From: Eubacterium sp. CAG:180
Lineage (GTDB): Bacteria > Bacillota > Clostridia > Oscillospirales > Acutalibacteraceae
Direction of reading: 5' to 3'
DNA: 58,077 bases
Assembly (NCBI GenBank): GCA_000432435.1
Contig: HF993136.1
Span: 32,521 to 90,597, forward strand
The notes under the pieces: generated by a model
The model's database searches: none
Told to the model about the DNA's origin: nothing
The model's input: only the letters and a program-made list of their open reading frames with translations
Translations under genes and position numbers: made by a program
Shown: positions 43,417 to 53,047 of the stretch, piece after piece
How the letters are laid out: every line of letters begins with the position of its first letter
Numbering within the stretch: the first letter of the stretch is position 1

Positions 43417-43914
43417 TTAATTTTTTAATGAAAAAATAATCCTTGAAACCGTTTCTTCCGGAGATAAATCCGCTGTATCAACGGTAATATCGGCATACTT
43501 TTTATAAAGAGGAAGTCTCTCAAAAAAAATATCGTCTATTGTCTGATTTTTAGGCGCAGCAACGCCTCGCGTTTTGATATTTTTAAGCCTTGCCTTTACA
43601 TTTTCAAGCGGAACATCTATAAAGACAATCACGGAATTACGCTTAAGCTTTTGCATAGCTTCATCGCGAAAAACAACGCTTCCGCCGGTCGCAACAACAC
43701 AATTTTCACACTCAAGCGACAATATTGCGTCTCTTTCTTTATCAAGAAAGCATTGAAGCCCTTTTTCGTTTATAATGTCCTGCAAAAGTGCATTTTCACG
43801 TTGCTGTATTACAAGATCAGTATCTACAAAGCCAATACCAAGAGTCTTTGCAAGGATAACGCCGACTGTGCTTTTGCCCGAAGCCGGCATTCCGATTAAA
43901 ACAATATTTTTCAT
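43417..43914 (-). CDS. aroK: Shikimate kinase
   Basis: ATP-dependent kinase of the shikimate pathway, 165 aa. Walker A GMPASGKST, the shikimate-binding FVDTD, and ATGGSVVF are conserved. The lid region RGVAAPKNQTIDD departs from the common RPLL form. The ATG overlaps the pfkA stop as TGATG, so translation is coupled to pfkA. The TTG one codon earlier is rejected. Last gene of the unit before a strong terminator. Confidence 0.92.
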   Translation of the reverse strand: MKNIVLIGMPASGKSTVGVILAKTLGIGFVDTDLVIQQRENALLQDIINEKGLQCFLDKERDAILSLECENCVVATGGSVVFRDEAMQKLKRNSVIVFIDVPLENVKARLKNIKTRGVAAPKNQTIDDIFFERLPLYKKYADITVDTADLSPEETVSRIIFSLKN

Positions 43915-44876
43915 CAAATAGATATCTCATGAGCCATCTTATAAAGGTCAAGATCAATCGACTTTTTCATATTGAGAGCTTCGAATATGTCAAAGTCAAC
44001 AATTTCATCCTTTTGCATAGCTACCACACGATTACCTATCCCCTGCTTTAAAAGCTCAACCGCTTTATAACCCATTTGGCTTGCAACAACTCTGTCGCGA
44101 ACTGTCGGCGAGCCGCCGCGCTGCACATGGCCTAAAACAGTTGCACGGGATTCTACGCCCATTTCCGCTTCGATTTTTTTCGCCATTTCTTCTACGCCGC
44201 CGACACCTTCGGCAACAATGATTATAAAGTGTCTTTTTCCTGTTTTTTGAGTTTTCTTCATTCTGTCGATAACGTCACGCTCAAAATCGAAATCAACTTC
44301 CGGAATAAGAATTGTTGTTGCACCGCAAGCTATACCGGCGTTGAGTGCTATATAGCCCGCACGTCTTCCCATAACTTCAACAACCGAGCAACGATCATGA
44401 GACTCTGTCGTGTCACGAAGTCTGTCAACCATTTCCATAGCCGTGTTCATTGCGGTATCATAACCTATTGTGTAATCACAGCAAGCAATATCATTGTCAA
44501 TCGTTCCGGGAATACCCACACAAGGGATGCCTCTGAGCGAAAGGTCACGAGCGCCGCGGAAAGAACCGTCTCCGCCTATAACAACTACGCCCTCCATATT
44601 ATGCTCTTTGCATATTTCAATTGCCTTTTTCATACCTTCTTCGGTCTTGAATTCTGGACTTCTTGCAGAATAAAGAATTGTACCGCCTCGGTTAATAATA
44701 TTAGAAACACTGCGAAGATTCATTTCATACATATCACCATGCATAAGACCGTTCCAGCCTCTTCTGATTCCCATTACACGGAAGCCGTTTTCACAACCCG
44801 ATCTTACAACGGCTCTGATTGCGGCATTCATGCCCGGAGCATCTCCGCCGCTTGTCAATACGCCAATCGTTTTCAT
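43914..44876 (-). CDS. pfkA: 6-phosphofructokinase
   Basis: ATP-dependent phosphofructokinase of glycolysis, 320 aa. Motifs: TSGGDAPGMNAAIRAVVR, VIGGDGSFRGA, GIPGTIDNDIACCDYTIG with the catalytic Asp, and VVEVMGRRAGYIA. SD GAGGTGA. It follows dnaE by 81 nt and is coupled to aroK downstream, an arrangement (dnaE-pfkA) common in Firmicutes. Confidence 0.95.
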   Translation of the reverse strand: MKTIGVLTSGGDAPGMNAAIRAVVRSGCENGFRVMGIRRGWNGLMHGDMYEMNLRSVSNIINRGGTILYSARSPEFKTEEGMKKAIEICKEHNMEGVVVIGGDGSFRGARDLSLRGIPCVGIPGTIDNDIACCDYTIGYDTAMNTAMEMVDRLRDTTESHDRCSVVEVMGRRAGYIALNAGIACGATTILIPEVDFDFERDVIDRMKKTQKTGKRHFIIIVAEGVGGVEEMAKKIEAEMGVESRATVLGHVQRGGSPTVRDRVVASQMGYKAVELLKQGIGNRVVAMQKDEIVDFDIFEALNMKKSIDLDLYKMAHEISI

Positions 44877-44957
44877 TAAAAATCACCTCAAATAAATACA
44901 TTCAAAATATAATGATACACAAATGAAAAATATTGTCAAGCAATTTTGACATTTTTC

Positions 44958-47900
44958 TTAGAGTTGTACAACAACATTTTTTTCACCGTTAATTCTTTTC
45001 AACTCTGAAATCATAGGGTCATTGGCAGTCGTCGAAAATTGCTGTCTCTCGTAGCTTTTAGCATCATCAAAATAGTAATATACGGGTAACATCCCCTCAA
45101 AAATAGTAATCAGATTTGTACTCTTTTTAACCTCCTCACAGTTCTTTGTGCAAAATCTCACAAAAAGGCCCTTTCTCACCGATTTTTTCGGCTTGTCGGA
45201 ATTTTTGGAAGCTGTGTCGGCGGTAACAATACTGTTTTCATCCGGAGGTAAAGAAACGCTGTCCATAACTATTTTCGGTTCTTCGTCCTCTCTGAGAGAC
45301 AATCTGCCGCACAGCAATACAACGCTTCCGACATTTAAAAGCTCTGAATACTTGAGCAAAAGTTTGGGAAACACTATTACTTCAATAGCTGCATGAACAT
45401 CTTCAAAACCTAAAAAAGCCATGGTACTGTCTGATTTTGTAACTTTTTTCTTTATAGAAGTTATTATTCCGAGGACACGTACAGGGCTATTATCCGTATA
45501 TTTTCCCGAAACATTTTCTTCCGTATTCACCATTTCAAGAACGCTGTCGGAATGAAGCTTTTTAGAAAGCGTCTCGTACTGAACCATAGGATGCCCCGTA
45601 AGATACAAACCGGTCATTTCCTTTTCCATCGATAAAAGTTCAAGTGCCGGAAATTCATCACAATGCTTACATTGCGGTTCATTGCCGCCAGAAGCCACTC
45701 CACTCAAATCAAACAAGCCGAGTTGTCCGTCAACATTATTTCTCTTGTCACGCTCGATATTCTCAACAATCAGAGGTAAATTTGTAAGCATTTCACGACG
45801 ATTAAGTCCGAGTCCGTCAAGTGCTCCGCTTTTAATTAAGCCCTCAACAGCTCGTTTATTAAAATCCTTGCCATATGTTCTCTTACAAAAATCATAAAGT
45901 GATTTGTATTTTCCGTTAGAGCTTCTTTCTTTGACAATAGTATCAATAAAATTGTAGCCGAGATTTTTAATAGCAAGTAGCCCAAAACGAACGCTCTTGC
46001 CGTCAGAGGTAAATGCTCTGAAACTCTCGTTGACGCTCGGCGACAGAACGTTTATTTTCAGCCTTGCCAAATCGTCTATATAAAGTGCTATTTTTGTTGA
46101 ATCATCAATAACACTCGTGAGAAGTGCGGCAGTGAATTGCGCCGGGAAATGGCATTTCAGATATGCCGTACGATATGCAATGACAGCATATGCGGCAGAA
46201 TGAGACTTATTGAACGCATATGAAGCGAAAGATGACATATCGTCGAAAATGCTGTTGGCAACTTCGGCAGGTATTCCGCGCCTTACGCATCCGTCGCACG
46301 CATAAGTACCGTCGGAATTTTTCAATCCGTTTACAAAATACTCCCTCTCCTGCTCCATTACCTTGTGCTTTTTCTTTGACATAGCTCGTCTTACAACGTC
46401 TGCTCGTCCGAAAGAATATCCCGCAAGTTCCCGGAATATTTGCATAACCTGCTCTTGATATACCATACAGCCGTAAGTAACATCAAGAATATTTTTAAGT
46501 TGCGGCGTCTTATATCTGATGCTTTTCGGATTATGTCTGTTATTTATATACATATCAATCGAATCCATAGGGCCGGGTCTGTACAAAGAAATAACAGCAA
46601 TTATATCCTCTATATTCTGCGGTTTCAGACGGGTTATAACATTTCTTATTCCCGCCGACTCACATTGAAATACACCATAAGTATACCCTGCCGACAGCAT
46701 ATCATATGTCGCCTTATCGTCAAGCGGAATTTTTTCGATATCAAAATCGGGAATATTGTTTTCTCTTACCGATTTTACGGTATCACTTATTACCGTAAGT
46801 GTTCTGAGACCGAGAAAGTCCATTTTAAGCAGTCCGAGTTCTTCAATGGTAGTCATGGTATACTGCGTAACCACGGACTCATCATTTCTTGCTAACGGAA
46901 CATATCGATCAACAGGTTTATCGGTTATAACAACGCCCGCCGCATGGGTTGAGGTGTGCCTTGGCATACCCTCAACTGATTTTGCCGTATCGACAAGCTC
47001 CCTGATTTTGGCGTCCTTATCATAAAGCGCTTTAAGCTCCTGATTTTTCGTAAGAGCCTTTTCTATTGTCATGCCGAGCTCGCGCGGAATCATTTTGGAA
47101 ACCGTATCAACTGTATTGTACGGTATCCCGAGTGCTCTGCCGACATCGCGAATAGACGCTCTTGCGGCCAAAGTACCGAAAGTCACTATTTGCGCAACGT
47201 GATCCGAGCCATATTTTCTTATAACGTAATCAATTACTTCTTCGCGGCGTTCATAACAAAAATCAACATCAATATCCGGCATACTTACACGCTCCGGATT
47301 TAAAAAACGCTCAAACAGCAGATTATATTTAATTGGGTCTATACCCGTAATTCCCATACAATAAGCGGCTATACTGCCGGCTCCTGATCCCCTGCCGGGA
47401 CCTACGGGAATACCATGGCGTTTTGCATAGCTGATAAAATCGGCAACAATAAGGAAATAGTCAACATAGCCCATTTTATTGATAACCGAAAGTTCGTATT
47501 CGAGTCTGTCGATATATTTCTGCTCCGGAGCAATTCCGTAATTTCTGCGCAAGCCCTTATAGCACTCATTACGAAAATATTCAAAATGGTCCATATTATC
47601 GGGAACATCAAAATGCGGTAGTTTAGTTTTGTGAAACTCAAACTCAACGTTGCACATATCAGCTATAACAGAAGTATTATCAACCGCATCTGGATAATCT
47701 TCGAATAATTCACGCATTTCATCTTCGGATTTGAGATAAAAATCATCGGTTCCAAATTCCAAACCAGTATCTTCATCTATTGTATGGTTAGTTTGAATAC
47801 AGATAAGAACTTTTTGTACTTTTGCGTTTTCTTTTTTTATATAATGGACATCGTTTGTAGCGACAAGCGGTATACCGGTTTCACGCGAAATTTTAACTAT

Positions 47901-48464
47901 CTGAGGCAAAACCCTGAGTTGCTCGGCAATTCCGTGATTCTGTATTTCGAGATAATAATTGCCGCGACCAAAAGTCTTGTCATACCAAAGTGCAGCTTCC
48001 TTAGCTCCGTCATAATCGTCTTGCAACAGTTTTCTCGGAATTTCTCCCGCAAGACAGGCAGACAGAGCAATAAGCCCCTCGTGATATTTCTCGAGGAGCT
48101 GTTTATCAATACGCGGCTTTGTATAAAATCCTGTCACCCACGATTCAGACACAATTTTGATAAGATTTTCATATCCCGTATTATTTTTACAGAGCAAAAC
48201 AAGATGAAAACGCTCGTTATCAATACCGTGAACTTTATCAAGGCGCGAACGTGGAGCAACATAAACTTCACAACCGATAATGGGCTTTATCCCATTCTCT
48301 TTAGCTGCTTTATAAAACTCAACGGCACCGAACATATTTCCGTGGTCTGTTATGGCTAAAGAATCCATGTTGAGCTCTTTTGCAGCATCAACAAGCTGTC
48401 CTATACGGCAGGTGCCGTCGAGCAGACTGTATTCTGTATGAAGATGCAAATGAGTAAAAGACAT
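44958..48464 (-). CDS. dnaE: DNA polymerase III alpha subunit, DnaE type
   Basis: 1168 aa replicative polymerase subunit. N-terminal PHP domain (HLHTEYSLLDGT), palm with catalytic aspartates in MPDIDVDFCYERR, fingers with GRADVVRRAMSKK and SFASYAFNKSHSAAYA, then a helix-hairpin-helix region and an OB-fold (VRVLGIITSIKKKVTKSD). Lacks the proofreading exonuclease, as expected for DnaE. The last 90 residues after the OB fold (KPKKSVRKGLFVRFC onward) are a weakly conserved tail. Clostridia usually carry PolC as well, outside this window. Confidence 0.95.
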   Translation of the reverse strand: MSFTHLHLHTEYSLLDGTCRIGQLVDAAKELNMDSLAITDHGNMFGAVEFYKAAKENGIKPIIGCEVYVAPRSRLDKVHGIDNERFHLVLLCKNNTGYENLIKIVSESWVTGFYTKPRIDKQLLEKYHEGLIALSACLAGEIPRKLLQDDYDGAKEAALWYDKTFGRGNYYLEIQNHGIAEQLRVLPQIVKISRETGIPLVATNDVHYIKKENAKVQKVLICIQTNHTIDEDTGLEFGTDDFYLKSEDEMRELFEDYPDAVDNTSVIADMCNVEFEFHKTKLPHFDVPDNMDHFEYFRNECYKGLRRNYGIAPEQKYIDRLEYELSVINKMGYVDYFLIVADFISYAKRHGIPVGPGRGSGAGSIAAYCMGITGIDPIKYNLLFERFLNPERVSMPDIDVDFCYERREEVIDYVIRKYGSDHVAQIVTFGTLAARASIRDVGRALGIPYNTVDTVSKMIPRELGMTIEKALTKNQELKALYDKDAKIRELVDTAKSVEGMPRHTSTHAAGVVITDKPVDRYVPLARNDESVVTQYTMTTIEELGLLKMDFLGLRTLTVISDTVKSVRENNIPDFDIEKIPLDDKATYDMLSAGYTYGVFQCESAGIRNVITRLKPQNIEDIIAVISLYRPGPMDSIDMYINNRHNPKSIRYKTPQLKNILDVTYGCMVYQEQVMQIFRELAGYSFGRADVVRRAMSKKKHKVMEQEREYFVNGLKNSDGTYACDGCVRRGIPAEVANSIFDDMSSFASYAFNKSHSAAYAVIAYRTAYLKCHFPAQFTAALLTSVIDDSTKIALYIDDLARLKINVLSPSVNESFRAFTSDGKSVRFGLLAIKNLGYNFIDTIVKERSSNGKYKSLYDFCKRTYGKDFNKRAVEGLIKSGALDGLGLNRREMLTNLPLIVENIERDKRNNVDGQLGLFDLSGVASGGNEPQCKHCDEFPALELLSMEKEMTGLYLTGHPMVQYETLSKKLHSDSVLEMVNTEENVSGKYTDNSPVRVLGIITSIKKKVTKSDSTMAFLGFEDVHAAIEVIVFPKLLLKYSELLNVGSVVLLCGRLSLREDEEPKIVMDSVSLPPDENSIVTADTASKNSDKPKKSVRKGLFVRFCTKNCEEVKKSTNLITIFEGMLPVYYYFDDAKSYERQQFSTTANDPMISELKRINGEKNVVVQL

Positions 48465-48480
48465 TTAAATTCCTTTCATT

Positions 48481-49779
48481 TTAAACATCATTACGTGTAA
48501 TATCTTCGTATGTTTCACGTCTTATAATTATACGCGATTCTCCATCCTTTGCCATTATTACTATAGGACGCGGAATTCTGTTATAATTTGAAGCCATTGA
48601 GTAGTTGTAAGCACCTGTTGAAAGCACAGCTAAAAGGTCTCCTGCCTCAACTTTTTGTATTGGAGCATTTTCCTGTATAAGGTCACCGCTTTCGCAGCAT
48701 TTACCGGCAACGGTTACTTTTTCAGTCTTAGGCTCGTTTGCTTTATTGGCGCACATTACATCATAATCCGATTGATAGAGAATATAGCGCGGATTGTCTG
48801 TCATTCCTCCGTCTACCGAAATATAGGTTCTGATATTCGGAATATGCTTAACGGCTCCGACTGTATAAACGGTAACGCCTTCTGCTCCGACCACAGAACG
48901 ACCGGGCTCAATAAGTATAAACGGAAGCTTAACATTTTTCTTCTCTGCTTCATTCTTGACAACAACAGAAACTCTCTTCATATATTCCGAAAACGGCTTC
49001 GGGGTATCCGATTCAAGATACTTAATGCCGAATCCTCCGCCGAGGTTGAGTTCTCTGATTTCATATCCTACGGTTTCTTTGATTTCAGAAATAAAATCAA
49101 TCATAACCTTTGCAGCAAGTTCAAACGGCGCAATATCAAATATCTGCGAACCGATATGGCAGTGAAGTCCGCAGAGGTCAATGCTGTCGGTTTCAACCGC
49201 AAGCTTAACTGCGGTCATAGCTTCGCCCGTCTCAAGAGCAAAGCCGAATTTAGAATCAATCTGACCGGTTCTTATAAAAGAATGTGTATGCGCATCTATA
49301 CCGGGTTTGATTCTCAGCATTATCTTTGCAACCTTACCGATTTTCGAAGCCAACGTGCTCAGCCTTTTAAGCTCCTCCACATTATCGACAACTATTCTGC
49401 CGACATTATTGTCAAGAGCCATTGTAAGCTCATCATTAGTCTTATTGTTGCCGTGGAAACAAATACGTTCTGACGGGAAGCCGGCCTTAACGGCGGTAAA
49501 AATTTCTCCGCCCGAAACAACGTCTAATCCCATTTTTTCTTCTTTGCATATTCTGCACATTTCAAGGCAGGAAAAAGCCTTGCTCGCATAGCATACAAGC
49601 CCGTTACCGTCGTAGTTTTCTTCCATTGATTTTACAAATTCACGGCAGTTTTTTCTTATCATATTCTCATCATAGCACATATACGGTGTCCCGTATTTTT
49701 TTGCAAGAGATACGGTATCGCAACCGCCGACGGTCAAATGGCCGCTCTCATTAACTCCTAATCCGTCTGATACAAACAT
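48481..49779 (-). CDS. lysA: Diaminopimelate decarboxylase
   Basis: PLP enzyme making L-lysine from meso-diaminopimelate, 432 aa. The PLP lysine is in VCYASKAFS; HCHIGSQ, LNLGGGFGIKY and KCCESGDL (catalytic Cys) are present. SD AGGAG. Positioned between engB and dnaE in the same direction. Confidence 0.94.
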   Translation of the reverse strand: MFVSDGLGVNESGHLTVGGCDTVSLAKKYGTPYMCYDENMIRKNCREFVKSMEENYDGNGLVCYASKAFSCLEMCRICKEEKMGLDVVSGGEIFTAVKAGFPSERICFHGNNKTNDELTMALDNNVGRIVVDNVEELKRLSTLASKIGKVAKIMLRIKPGIDAHTHSFIRTGQIDSKFGFALETGEAMTAVKLAVETDSIDLCGLHCHIGSQIFDIAPFELAAKVMIDFISEIKETVGYEIRELNLGGGFGIKYLESDTPKPFSEYMKRVSVVVKNEAEKKNVKLPFILIEPGRSVVGAEGVTVYTVGAVKHIPNIRTYISVDGGMTDNPRYILYQSDYDVMCANKANEPKTEKVTVAGKCCESGDLIQENAPIQKVEAGDLLAVLSTGAYNYSMASNYNRIPRPIVIMAKDGESRIIIRRETYEDITRNDV

Positions 49780-49793
49780 TTGGTTCTCTCCTT

Positions 49794-50372
49794 TTAAAGT
49801 GCATTATTTATATACTCGGTTATCTCTTCCCTGCCCAATCCGTTAGTTGCAGAAAAAGGAATAATAGTAACATTTTCAGAATCCGGTATTTCATCGTAAA
49901 TTGCCGCTGATCTTTCGGCAAACTGCGTTTTGTTAAGTTTATCACTCTTAGTCATAACAATAACAAACGGATAACCGGTTGAGCGCAAAAAGTCAATCAT
50001 CATAAGATCGTCTGCGCTCGGTTTGTGCCTCATATCGATAAGCTGAACGACAAGTCTTATGTTACGACCCGTCTTAAAATAGCCTTCAAGCATTTCAGCC
50101 CATCTTATTTTCTCGGATTTCGATACTTTTGCATATCCGTATCCAGGTAAATCCACAAATCTGGCATCGTCAACCTTGTAAAAGTTTATCGTAGCGGTTT
50201 TTCCCGGAACTGAGCTCACTCTTGCAAGTGCCTTTCTGTTAAAAAGGCGATTAAGCAAAGATGATTTTCCAACATTTGATCTACCCGCAAAGGCTATTTC
50301 CGGCAAATCGGAAGACGGCAGCTGCGACGATGTTCCAAATGCCGCTTCAAATTCAGCTTTATTCAAATTCAT
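49794..50372 (-). CDS. engB: Ribosome biogenesis GTPase EngB (YsxC)
   Basis: 192 aa small GTPase needed for 50S assembly. G1 GRSNVGKSSLLN, G3 DLPGYGYAKVS, G4 VMTKSDK, G5 SATNG. It follows lon by 10 nt, the classical lon-ysxC arrangement of Firmicutes. Confidence 0.95.
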   Translation of the reverse strand: MNLNKAEFEAAFGTSSQLPSSDLPEIAFAGRSNVGKSSLLNRLFNRKALARVSSVPGKTATINFYKVDDARFVDLPGYGYAKVSKSEKIRWAEMLEGYFKTGRNIRLVVQLIDMRHKPSADDLMMIDFLRSTGYPFVIVMTKSDKLNKTQFAERSAAIYDEIPDSENVTIIPFSATNGLGREEITEYINNAL

Positions 50373-50382
50373 TTTTTACCTC

Positions 50383-52800
50383 TTAGTTCTGTTGGCATAC
50401 AGAGGCCGTTTGGCTTCTGTCCTGTTTGAGCTTTATGCTCCTTTGTTTATTATCTTTGACGACTACATTTTTGGATAGCGCTAGAGACAATACCTCGTCG
50501 GCTTTTGACACCGATATGAAATCGACATTTTCTTTAACAGCATCATCGATTTCTTTCAAATCCGAAACATTTTCCTCCGGAATAAGAACGGTTTTAATTC
50601 CGTTTCTGTATGCTGCCATTGTTTTTTCTTTCAATCCGCCGATCGGCAATACATTACCGGTCAAAGTAACTTCACCCGTCATAGCAATATCGGCTCTTAC
50701 CGGTATACCCGTGAGTGCGGAAACAACCGCAGTTGTTATTGCTATTCCGGCAGAAGGGCCGTCTTTAGGAACAGCTCCCTCGGGGAAATGAATATGAATG
50801 TCAGTGTTTTTATAAAAATCCATATCAAGAGGCAATGCTTCCGAAATACTCCGGATATAACTGTATGCCGTCCTTGCGGATTCTTTCATAACATCGCCCA
50901 AAGAACCGGTAAGCTCAAGCTTTCCCGTTCCCGGCATCTTAACTGCCTCAACCTTCAGCATTTCTCCGCCTACAGAAGTCCATGCAAGACCGTTTACAAC
51001 ACCGACTTCATCCTTATGACCCTGAGATTCCGGCTTATATTTTTTTGGACCGAGATAGGCCTCAAGGCCGGTCGGCTTCACAGAGATTTTTCCGGTATAG
51101 CCTTCGGTTATTTTAACAGCAGCTTTACGCATTACCTTTGCAAAAGTGCGTTCAAGCGTTCTGACTCCGGCTTCTCTTGTATAACCGTCTATTATACTGT
51201 GTATGGCATTATCGGTAAAGTGAAGCTGTGACGCTTTGATGCCGTTTTCCTTGAGTTGTTTCGGTATAAGATGTTTTTTGGCTATATTGAACTTTTCCTC
51301 GTGTGTGTAACTGAAAAGTTCGATAACTTCCATTCTATCCAATAAGGGAGCTGGTATTTCGTTCTTATCGTTAGCAGTTGTAACAAAAAGCACCTTGCTC
51401 AAATCAAACGGGATTTCAATATAGTGATCACGGAATGTATTGTTCTGCTCGGGATCAAGAGCTTCTAATAAAGCACTTGACGGATCACCTTTATAGTCGC
51501 TGGCGAGCTTATCAATTTCATCAAGTAAAATCAAAGGATTAGAGGTTTTAGTCCTGATAACAGCTTCAATTATACTGCCCGGCATTGCACCGATATAAGT
51601 CTTTCTGTGACCTCTTATCTCTGCCTCGTCGTGAACACCGCCGAGAGATATTCTCTCATACTTTCTGTTCAGCGCCTTGGCAAGAGACTTTGCAACAGAG
51701 GTTTTGCCAACACCGGGAGGGCCGACAAGACATATTATCTGCCCCTTAATATTTGGCGACAGTTTTCTCACAGCAATAAATTCAAGAATTCGCTCTTTAA
51801 CGTCTTTAAGTCCGTAATGATCTCTGTCAAGTATTCTTCGAGCATTATCGATATTAAGATTTTCTTTTGAGTAAATATGCCACGGAAGCTCCAAAATCTT
51901 ATCAAGATAATTTCTTGATACTGCACTTTCGGGGCTGCTCGGCTGCACATATTTAAGCCTGTCGCACTCATTTAGCAGCTTCTTTTCGCTGTCGGCATCA
52001 AGATGCAGCTTGAGTATTTTTTCGCGATAGCCGTCAGCCTCGGAAGCGGGATTGTCTCCTTCGCCGAGTTCGGCGTTAATAGCCTTTAACTGCTCATGAA
52101 GGTAATATTCCTTTTGATTTTCATCTATTTGGCTCTGTACTCGGTCATTTATATCCTCTTCAAGCTGAAGAAGCTTAACCTCTTTGCCGAGTATATCTAC
52201 AAGTTTTTGTATTCTCTTAAGCGAATCAATTTCGGATAAAACCTCCTGCTTCTGCGGATAATCAAGAGGAATATTGCCGACAATATAATCGGCAAGCGCA
52301 CCGGGCTCAGACAGCTTGGCAACACCCATATTTATATCATTTGGGAGTTTCTGAGCTATAATAGAATACTCGTTAAACAACCCTTTGGCATATCTGACAA
52401 GTGCTTCTGCTCTCAAATTGTACTTTTCCGAATAAGGAATACTGTCTATTCGTTTGACAACAGCCGTAAGATATGGATTCACATCCGAAAAAGCTAATAA
52501 TTCTGCTCTGTACTTTCCTTCAACTATTACTCTTAAGCAATCGCTTGAGGGTATTCTTACAATTTGCTTTATTTCGCAAACAACACCTATATCGTACACC
52601 GCATCAATATTTTCGGCCTCATCCGACATATCCTTTTGTGTAGAAAGAAATATGTCCTGCTTTGTTATCATTGCTGTTTTGACGGCAGAAATACTTTTTT
52701 TCCTGCCAACATCAAAGTGCAATGTAATATTAGGGAAAACAACCAATCCTCTCAATGCAACCATAGGCATATTAAGAGCATTATTGTCAAAAAGGTCCAT
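50383..52800 (-). CDS. lon: ATP-dependent protease Lon
   Basis: 805 aa LonA-type protease. N-terminal LAN substrate domain, AAA+ module with Walker A GPPGVGKTS and Walker B ILLDEIDK, and C-terminal protease with the Ser in PKDGPSAGIAI and the Lys in PIGGLKEKTM. It degrades misfolded and regulatory proteins. SD AGGAG. First gene of the unit running to aroK, with a promoter at 52834-52862. Confidence 0.96.
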   Translation of the reverse strand: MDLFDNNALNMPMVALRGLVVFPNITLHFDVGRKKSISAVKTAMITKQDIFLSTQKDMSDEAENIDAVYDIGVVCEIKQIVRIPSSDCLRVIVEGKYRAELLAFSDVNPYLTAVVKRIDSIPYSEKYNLRAEALVRYAKGLFNEYSIIAQKLPNDINMGVAKLSEPGALADYIVGNIPLDYPQKQEVLSEIDSLKRIQKLVDILGKEVKLLQLEEDINDRVQSQIDENQKEYYLHEQLKAINAELGEGDNPASEADGYREKILKLHLDADSEKKLLNECDRLKYVQPSSPESAVSRNYLDKILELPWHIYSKENLNIDNARRILDRDHYGLKDVKERILEFIAVRKLSPNIKGQIICLVGPPGVGKTSVAKSLAKALNRKYERISLGGVHDEAEIRGHRKTYIGAMPGSIIEAVIRTKTSNPLILLDEIDKLASDYKGDPSSALLEALDPEQNNTFRDHYIEIPFDLSKVLFVTTANDKNEIPAPLLDRMEVIELFSYTHEEKFNIAKKHLIPKQLKENGIKASQLHFTDNAIHSIIDGYTREAGVRTLERTFAKVMRKAAVKITEGYTGKISVKPTGLEAYLGPKKYKPESQGHKDEVGVVNGLAWTSVGGEMLKVEAVKMPGTGKLELTGSLGDVMKESARTAYSYIRSISEALPLDMDFYKNTDIHIHFPEGAVPKDGPSAGIAITTAVVSALTGIPVRADIAMTGEVTLTGNVLPIGGLKEKTMAAYRNGIKTVLIPEENVSDLKEIDDAVKENVDFISVSKADEVLSLALSKNVVVKDNKQRSIKLKQDRSQTASVCQQN

Positions 52801-52833
52801 TTATGTAATCTCCTACTTAATTAATTAGAGTTT

Positions 52834-52862
52834 ATTATACAATGAATAAGATTTATCTGCAA
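52834..52862 (-). promoter_or_regulatory. lon promoter
   Basis: Minus strand: -35 TTGCAG (52857-52862), 17-bp spacer, -10 TATAAT (52834-52839), about 34 nt before the ATG. A second candidate, TTGCAA-N16-TAAAAT at 52897-52924, overlaps a 12-bp palindrome CTAAAATTTTAG (52892-52903). No CtsR- or CIRCE-like element was seen. Confidence 0.75.
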
Positions 52863-52975
52863 TAAAAAAGTGTCAACAAATAAAGAATAAGCTAAAATTT
52901 TAGTAAGATTGTTAATTTTTGCAACAACTTTTATGTACAAAATGCAGAATATGCATTTTTCTTTGTTATTTTTTT

Positions 52976-53014
52976 GTCAATTCGTTGACTTTTATTAACA
53001 CAGATTGATATAAT
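52976..53014 (+). promoter_or_regulatory. serC promoter with operator-like repeat on the -35
   Basis: Plus strand: -35 TTGACT (52985-52990), 18-bp spacer, -10 TATAAT (53009-53014). An inverted repeat GTCAA-TTCG-TTGAC (52976-52989) covers the -35. Confidence 0.75.
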
Positions 53015-53047
53015 GTAGCGGAAATAATTTTTGGAGGCAATATCAAC

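Noticed and set aside
48655..49473. 272-codon plus-strand open frame opposite lysA
   Set aside because: It is a shadow of the well-conserved lysA coding strand and shows no family features.
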